A DNA stretch of 64,000 bases, taken from positions 1,427,065 to 1,491,064 of the forward strand of contig MNCI01003660.1 in the NCBI GenBank assembly GCA_015680685.1. Reading direction: 5' to 3'. This DNA is from Gnetum montanum. Its lineage: Eukaryota > Streptophyta > Gnetopsida > Gnetales > Gnetaceae. The notes under the pieces were generated by a model. It was not told the DNA's origin and ran no database searches. It saw only the letters and a list, made by a program, of their open reading frames with translations. Numbering within the stretch: position 1 is the stretch's first letter; each line of letters begins with the position of its first letter. Position numbers and translations under genes: made by a program. Of this stretch, positions 57,404-64,000 are shown one piece after another.

Positions 57404-60224
57404 ATGGCACCAAGACCAAAGCACTCACAAGAAGGAAGACCCTCCCAAACAAGGAACAAGTATCCTATGAGTAGGTGGTTGGGATGCATGGCAACATAAT
57501 CTTTTTGTGAGAACCTTGAAGTGGAATCTATCCAACAAATTCTAAAAGCTAAAATAGAGTAGTCCTCACAAGATGAGATACCAGGACCTAGAACTAATCT
57601 TGAGGTCACTTTGAAAGAGGCCTGTTTGAGGTAAATAGGGTCTAGGAAGATCCAAAAAATAGTTCTTCTTGAACTAAACTTTGGATCTTTCCTAAAATTT
57701 TCCCTAGAAGATATCAAAGTGCAATCCCAAACTTCCCCCATGTGGCCCATTCTCACTTCCAATGGAGAATAGTAAATGGGAGAAACATACCTCTTTTGAA
57801 ACAATAGACAAGGTGATGCTACAGTTAAGATTAAGGATAATATCTATGTCCTACTCGATGAAGGCCATTTTTGAGGCCCTTGGATTGCTAAAAATTGGAG
57901 TAACCTTTGCAAAGATATTAACACAAGAGGATCCTAAGGCTAAGAAGAAGTGGGTCTGAGAGTGCTATGGTGTTGACTATAAGGAGTTTGGTGCACTCAC
58001 GATGAAAGAGCATGTATACTTTAAGATGGAAGCATACCATGTTAATTCAATGGTGAGGCCCAATAAGATAATAACCTTCTATGCCCATGTGTGCACCACT
58101 CTAAGCTAGAAAATTCCTGTCAACCTTCCACATCTAATCTATTTAGAGATGGAGAATCAATTCAATGAAAATGAAAGTGGAAGAAAGGCACTCCCCCTTC
58201 CATGTCTAATTCAAAAATTATGTGGAAGGCAAGAAATAGCCCACTATTCCAATGATAATATCAGACATGCTCTTTTTGCCTCTTGGGTGGAAATGATGAA
58301 GGACAAAGTACCTACCAAGATGATTAAGGAGGAGCAGCCACCATCACCATCCACTCATGAGAAAACAATGCTAGGGTCCTACACTACCATTGAGTGCATG
58401 GGCAAACTCCATGGGTAACTCTAGTAGTAACAATAGGCAAGACTATGTGGTGATGAACCCTCTATCTACAAACCAGTGTTGAGTCATCTCAACAAGGTAG
58501 CATGATCCATCAATAGGATGGAAGTTTTGGCACTAATTTTTTCTACCCAGAGAATCTACCTACTTGCAAGATGAAATCCTAATGCCTAAGAGGTAATGAT
58601 ATCTCTCTCTCAATAGCAACAATTTTCAAAAATCTCTAGGAACGTCGTAAACTTTTAGATGCATTTGGAGGAAGGCAAGGGGGCAACTGTTCTAGTGATG
58701 CAACACTAAGGACAAGAAATAATGGTGGAGGTGGTAGCTAATAGAGTGGTTCATGCACTTAATGCTCCCATAACATCTATAACAAATGTTGCTGTACTTA
58801 GAGATGTACAGGTATCCACAAGAGCTAGAAGTGGAAAATTCAATGCAACTCAGCATGAAGAGTTGTTAAACCAACTAGTTAGAACTAGGAAACTAATTTC
58901 GAACATCTTTGATATCCTAGAAATCATTTCAGCAAACTAGCAAGAGCTTCTTGAGGCTAATAGCAAAGTTCTCATTGCTAATGCCCAAGTTGAAACAACA
59001 TGAGCTAAGATTCAACACTTGACTATGGAAGTTAGAGAACTTAGATCTCGCCTCATTGATCCCATCATACTTAGCCAAGTAGTCTCAAGAGATGAAGCTT
59101 TTTAATAGCTTCAGCAAAAACTTCAAGAGGCTAAGTACACAAAGGAGTTAGCAATCTTCGATTAGTCCTTAGCAAATGCCACTACATGTAACATTCATAA
59201 GGACTTATTGGATGTTTTCCAGGAGAATGTAAGGCCAACATAAGAAAACCATTGCTTACAAAATGTCAAGATCTAGAAAGAACAAATGGCTAAATTCATT
59301 CAATAGTAGTAGAAGAAACTTGCTAAAGTAAACACTAAATTGAAGAGGTTGGCTACATAAACTTGAAATCTCTTGATGGAGGAGATGCATGCCCTTTGCC
59401 AAATGTTTGCCATTGAAATCACCACCTGGAAAAATGAGGCCCTAAAATTTAAAAGGGTCAAGGATCATTATAATGATCAAGTTGTCTTGAAAAAGGATAT
59501 AAATAAAAAAACACATCCAATTAAAGAAGGTGAAAGTGAATGAGGCCCTCTCCATTAGCTCCAATAAGGAGGTGATGTTTAGTAGCCTATCTTTGATGGG
59601 CTAAATTCATACAATAAAGCTAAGATCCACCTCAAGGAGCTGCAAATCAAAGAGACGATGAAGTACATGAAGTTGCCAACCTTCATTACTCAAATCTAGC
59701 AATGCTGACCAAGGTCAACGTTCGAGTTGGAGAAACAAGTGACCTACTCATACCTTCTGTATGATGTAGAGTTCAAGCACCATAAAGAGACCAAGTAGAA
59801 TCTTGAGATAGTAAATGTGGAACTCAAGGTTCTCAAGGAAAAGTTCACTATTCAATGATCAATAGTAGAGAACTTGACCAAAAGACTAAATGACTACCAT
59901 GAGTTATGGGATGCACTTAGGGCATTCAACATTGAATGCAAACAATTCAATTTATGGTTTGTTAATGTTAAGGAGTTGTTTCCTACAATGCCCTATCCTT
60001 GGGATGTTCGCATACTAGCCTACATTGGTGATGTTTCATGGATTGTGTATGATCTTAGGAGCAAGGAGGAGAAGATGAAAACATTGCTAAATGCTTTCTA
60101 TCCTCCATCAAATGTTGTAGCTACAACAAGATAGCCAAAACCACTATCTCAATAGCCACATGCATTGAAAGTAGGAGAAGGTCCTTCAACACCTCAGGAA
60201 TCTCCATCGCTTGGGACCATCTAA
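57404..60224 (+). pseudogene. Element B aORF (env-position third ORF), broken
   Basis: About 940 codons with frameshifts. The ATG at 57404 gives MAPRPKHSQEGRPSQTRNK. Conserved parts in order: the N-terminal domain; KALPLPCLIQKLCGRQEIAH (58176-58235), resembling the plant-transposon-protein domain; a long Glu/Lys/Gln-rich middle with heptad-like stretches such as TQHEELLNQLVRTRKLISNI (58850-58910); and a C-terminus PYPWDVRILAYIGDVSWIVY with RSKEEKMKTLLNAF (59985-60105). The frame ends SLGTI at 60222-60224. The longest open pieces are 58149-58418 and 59874-60134. Function unknown. Confidence 0.68.
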
Positions 60225-60449
60225 TTTCCTTTGTTTTCAAGCCATTAGAGGAGCTATGCTATCAATTTTTCTCATGGTGTTTAATTTTTTTGTCACAAAC
60301 ATGAAAATGTTGTAATGATTGAAAATCCATACACTAAGACACTTGGTGTTTGTTTGTGTCAATTTTGTGTCTATAGTTAGTCAATAATCCCATACGTTCC
60401 CAAGACTTTGTAAAGAACTTGTTCCTCATTTTTTTCACTCAAGGAAAAG

Positions 60450-60471
60450 TTTTCATTCAGTCATGGGGGTA
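60450..60471 (+). promoter_or_regulatory. Element B plus-strand priming site (PPT)
   Basis: TTTTCATTCA-G-TCATGGGGGTA directly before the LTR TGATGAAGTG. Confidence 0.65.
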
Positions 60472-61303
60472 TGATGAAGTGTCTTTCTTGGGAGGCGTCG
60501 ATGCAGTTGCATCAATGCATGGTTAGATGCATTGACATGATCCCATTAATGTAGTGTCTATCTTTACTTATAAATACGTGCTCACCAACCACATTTATGG
60601 AAATTCCATAGTCAGTATCCTAGTGAATCTCTTGCATTTTGTTCATTTGACAATTAGAATATTCTCTAAGTGCCTACAATAGGAGTGAGAAGTATATGGA
60701 TCTTTATTCAAACATTGATGAACCTAAGCACCTTAGTGTGACTGATAATAAAGATGAGCTTTCTTCAAAAACCTTGCAACATTTAGAAATAGATGAATGT
60801 TCACTTTAAATGCATTTACTACTTGAGTAATTTACTTTAATGCATTAGATTAATTAATTAAATAGGAATTAATCAATACACATAAGTACAACCATTTTGG
60901 GTATACATTAACATTTCGTAATCCTAGTAGCACTTAATGCTTGGTAACCCAGTAATGTTGCAACGTGGTCTAGGATGTGTATGGTAAATGGGAACATATG
61001 CTTATGGATTAGTTAAGATATTAGTTAGTTAATAGATTAATTAAACACATAATTACTTTATTGCCTAGCACTTAGGTGATTTAAACAATAAACATAAAAT
61101 GATAAAAATCATATTCCTTGACTTCTCTTAGCCATACACTTGTACTTCATAGGTAAAACTAAGAAGACAATGATCACATTCTTAATATTCACTACCTAGA
61201 CCCAGTGTACTTAGAGAGATAAAGTCTATGAAATTCGATCAAATCGTTTAATAAACACTAATGATTCATATGGTTAGGCATAGGGACTACTTGCAACTCA
61301 TCA
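60472..61303 (+). repeat. Element B 3' LTR
   Basis: The 832-bp LTR (TGATGAAGTG...GCAACTCATCA) has its TATA box at 60569-60576. It is shorter than the 5' LTR mainly by missing U3 repeat words. Confidence 0.9.
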
Positions 61304-61308
61304 GGTGA
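61304..61308. other. Element B target-site duplication, right copy (GGTGA)
   Basis: Matches 48308-48312 exactly. Confidence 0.85.
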
Positions 61309-61639
61309 CTACTACAGTTTTACTTTTATTTTTACTTAGATTCATCTACATTGGATATGGATCCCTTGTTAGATGATATAAAGAAGAGACATGATAAATT
61401 ATTTGAAAGAAATGTTATGTTAAAGTATAAATATACAAAGGATGAATTCCTTGTAGTAGGGTTAATCTATAGAAGTTAGAGAGATGCTACTATGGTAGAT
61501 TCATGAAGATAAAGTAGAATGGAATTTAGATGTGAGATATAAGGCATGATTTATTTTTCTATTGTTTATCTATTTAATAATGAAATTAGTATCTATATTG
61601 AATTAATTAATAAATAATGTTATGACTATTATCTATTCT

Positions 61640-62292
61640 TCAAGGATACTCTATCAATGACAATTTGGAGGAAGGATCATGTATATAATATGTTGAATTC
61701 TTAATTCATTTCCTTTCCAAGAAGTAGTATTTCTAATCCTGTTGGGATAAATGTATGGGAGGCAACTAAGTTTGTGGATCCTATAAATAGTATGCCAATA
61801 CATCCTATTTGCAATGCATTCATAAATAAGAAACCTTACAAAAGTAGAAGAAAAGATGACCATATAGATAATAGAGAACATGATGGAATATTATAAACTA
61901 GATTCTCTTATCATCCTTATAATTTTCTATCCATAATATGTGCTAATTACTGGAAGAGGAATTATGTGTAGATTATTACAGTGGAAAATATTAGGAGAAC
62001 TTGACAAATAATGTCCATGATGAGTTGTAATGAAAGAAGGTCATACAATATAGATGAATTTGAATCAAATCATGTTATTAGGAGTGAAATTCATATAATA
62101 AAGACAATGAATTATTTTGGGATTAAGATTTGTAAGAAGGCTTGGAATATAATTTATAGTATTCCAACTAGTACATTCTATAATCACTTATGTAATTTTA
62201 AGGATGGACATGTATTTTTTAATCATGGGAACATAATAAGGATAAAGCCTAAATTAATCAAGATTGTAGCAATAATGATTCTTAAGAAATAG
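61640..62292 (+). pseudogene. Unrecognised broken ORF outside the LTR elements
   Basis: The open piece 62011-62292 (93 codons) reads on from upstream codons in the same frame interrupted by a TGA (62002-62004) and other stops; segments such as NPVGINVWEATKFVDPINS (61737-61793) look coding. The open piece has a Cys/Lys-rich stretch, KICKKAWNIIYSIPTSTFYN, followed by HGN, loosely recalling helix-turn-helix or zinc-binding segments of uncharacterised transposon-linked proteins. I cannot name the family. It has no retrotransposon motif and no intact start. Confidence 0.35.
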
Positions 62293-62390
62293 ATTAATGA
62301 TATGGCTAACCAATCACCATAAAAATGTAGACAATTTATAAAGAGATGAAATATCTAAACTAATTAAAACATTGCATATGACTATGAGTT

Positions 62391-63292
62391 TGATCAGCGA
62401 CAAGGTACCCCTATGCTCAACCATACGAATCACAAGCGTTCACGCATAATCCAGTTGAATTCCATGGATGGGACTAGTTGTGGCATCTAGATCATTATGC
62501 TTTGATCGCAGTTCACTATCTTTCCACTTGGACTAGTGGTAGCTTTTTCATGTATGGTTTAGTCCAAAGTGGGGCATATGATGTTTCCTAATTCTATGCT
62601 ACTCTTGGTGATGAAAAGAGATGAATTGATTAATTAATGAATAATGGACACAAATTCTAAATTAGCCTAAGGTGATGGTATCTGCTCTTAATCGTCTGTA
62701 CATGTCTTGGACTTTGTGAAGTGACTTCTAGGTTTACCAAGTGTATGTCACTGGTTGTGCCAAATGATACACCTCTAGGAAACCAAGTATTTACACTTAA
62801 ATGCTTGTGATTAAGGCATATGCATTCCACTTAATAACAAGAATAGTAAATAACAATAAATGGAAATGTTTGACTAAAGAAAGTAATAAATCATTGACAA
62901 TTAAAAGTAATAATAATCTAAGTGGATGTTGCAATGATGGGAGTAATCTCCATCTTTATTACCAATCATGTAACGTGTCCAAGTACATCACACTCGAACA
63001 AAGGTATCATATGATTACAAACATTACTTTGCATGAATGCACTAGGAATATTCTAACTTTGGAGAAAACAAACTGCAAGAGATCCACTACTCTAACTAAA
63101 AAATCATATCGAAATAATGAGCCCAGGCCCTATATTTATAGACTAGAGTACACCCCATGACATCAGGTATCCGACGTTGCATCCTAGCTTTGATGTTGCA
63201 TACACAACGTTGGATACCTAACGTCGAGACACTAATTCAAGGCTTAGATGTCAAGGCTATGACGTCAAGGCCAGGCAAAACATAATTCATCA
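62391..63292 (-). repeat. Element G 3' LTR
   Basis: The 902-bp LTR (plus strand TGATCAGCGA...ATAATTCATCA) is of the C family. Minus-strand TATA at 63133-63140. U3 (63155-63270) has GACATCAGGTATCCGACGTTG, ACGTTGGATACCTAACGTCG and GACGTCAAGG words (each listed separately). The right side abuts the GGGGGTA priming motif, so it is a 3' LTR. Left flank GAGTT (62386-62390). Confidence 0.85.
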
Positions 63293-63314
63293 TACCCCCA
63301 TGATTGAATGAAAA
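63293..63314 (-). promoter_or_regulatory. Element G plus-strand priming site (PPT)
   Basis: The minus strand reads TTTTCATTCA-A-TCATGGGGGTA directly before the LTR. Confidence 0.65.
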
Positions 63315-63422
63315 ATCATCCTTGAGTTAAACAAAATGAGGAACAAGTTTCTTACAAAATATTAGATAGGTATGAGATTATTAACTAACATACAAACTAA
63401 CTCAGCTAGAATAGATAGACAC
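63315..63422 (-). mobile_element. Element G internal 3' remnant, interrupted by LTR H
   Basis: About 110 bp of 3' internal sequence homologous to F 8138-8230 and E 12233-12290 (CTTACAAAATATT and neighbouring bases). It stops at 63422 where LTR H begins. Confidence 0.6.
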
Positions 63423-64000
63423 TGATGAGTGGCGAGGTACCCCTACACTCAACCATACGAAATGAGCGTCGCACGCGCGATCCGGTTGAACTCCGCAGAT
63501 GGACTAGTTGTGGTATCTAGATCGTTAGCCTTAGGTCGCAGTTCGTTGTCTTCCCATCTAGACTAGTTTTGCATATGTCACGTATGGTTTAGTCTAGATG
63601 AGACGTATGATGTGTTCTAATCTAATGCACTCCTGAAGGCAGTGGAAAATAATATTAACTAATTCTAAGCTAAGAGGAAAAAGGGTAAGAAAATCTAATC
63701 TAGCCTAAGTGCGATGAGCAACCGATTCCTTGATCAACTGTACACATCTTGGACTTCGTGCACGACTACCACTGGGACTACCAAGCATAGGCCTGGGTAC
63801 GCCACTGGGATTACCAAGCGCAGACCCCAAATACGCCACTAGGTTACCAAGCGTAGATCCCCCTAGCTACACCACTGGGCTACCAAGCAGTCACACTTAA
63901 ATGCTCATAATCAAGTTGAACTCGTTCCGCTTCTAGGAGTTTAAGGGTTGAGAGACTAATCGCGATAAGTAACTGATTCCTTAACTAGCCGTACACACCC
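63423..64000 (-). repeat. Element H LTR (partial, runs off the window)
   Basis: Plus strand TGATGAGTGGCGAGGTACCC begins directly in G's internal DNA with no primer site on its left, so this is a 3' or solo LTR nested in G. It is of the C/G family but keeps many CpG sites (for example 63467-63500) that are TpG or CpA in C and G. It carries four copies of the ~34-bp CCACTGGGATTACCAAGC minisatellite at 63769, 63802, 63836 and 63872. Confidence 0.8.

Larger units (their letters stand above)
48313..61303 (+). mobile_element. Element B: full-length Athila/Tat-like Ty3/gypsy retrotransposon
   Basis: The 12,991-bp element has the same order as A: LTR, primer site, gag-pol (49302-55394), conserved noncoding block, internal U3-like promoter (56883-56968), aORF (57404-60224), priming site, LTR. 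It is flanked by GGTGA. All coding parts are broken by stops, frameshifts and a local deletion with inserted filler in RNase H. Confidence 0.92.

Noticed and set aside
1-64000. tRNA, rRNA genes or CRISPR arrays
   Set aside because: tRNA-Asp-like strings are only the 18-bp primer sites beside LTRs; no cloverleaf, rRNA core or regularly spaced repeat-spacer array was seen.

Overview
This window looks like gene-poor, heterochromatic intergenic DNA from a large seed-plant genome. The species cannot be read from the sequence; a gymnosperm or other large, heavily methylated plant genome is only a guess. The DNA is AT-rich and visibly short of CpG. I found no intact host gene, no tRNA, rRNA or CRISPR array, and no open reading frame over about 140 codons. 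What fills it is a nested set of decayed Ty3/gypsy LTR retrotransposons of the Athila/Tat type, separated by AT-rich DNA with some satellite-like tandem repeats.

The elements share one architecture: a TG...CA LTR of about 830-925 bp, a primer-binding site matching the 3' end of tRNA-Asp, a single gag-pol frame (gag, variant zinc knuckle, protease, RT, RNase H, integrase), about 1.1 kb of conserved noncoding sequence, in some copies an extra ~940-codon ORF (aORF), and a short G-rich 3' priming site ending GGGGGTA. Letters used here: C (minus, 1-4341, gag only, runs off the left edge); F (minus, 7242-11346, 3' LTR plus aORF); E (minus, 11347-19036, 3' LTR, pol and the 3' part of gag, no aORF); D (minus, 19037-26511, 5' LTR, gag-pol); A (plus, 32537-45931, full length, target duplication AAAAT); B (plus, 48313-61303, full length, target duplication GGTGA); G (minus, 3' LTR at 62391-63292); and H (minus, an LTR starting at 63423, nested in G and cut by the window end).

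Layout: D and E are fused by a deletion with short microhomology near 19037. E's 3' LTR interrupts F just upstream of F's aORF. Region 26512-32531 holds a ~252-bp tandem repeat, a 127-base N gap flanked by identical 22-bp ends, a ~70-bp triplet repeat and a satellite with ~120-bp monomers in a ~362-bp higher-order unit. Region 45937-48307 is AT-rich with one small tandem repeat. Region 61309-62390 carries a decayed unrecognised ORF.

In full-length copies the LTR promoter would drive gag-pol. The most interesting observation is that the aORF of both A and B is preceded, 440-470 bp upstream, by a block resembling the U3 promoter of that same element's own LTR, including a TATA box. This suggests a second, internal promoter dedicated to the aORF. 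Every coding copy is broken, largely by C-to-T/G-to-A changes, so functional statements refer to the ancestral elements.
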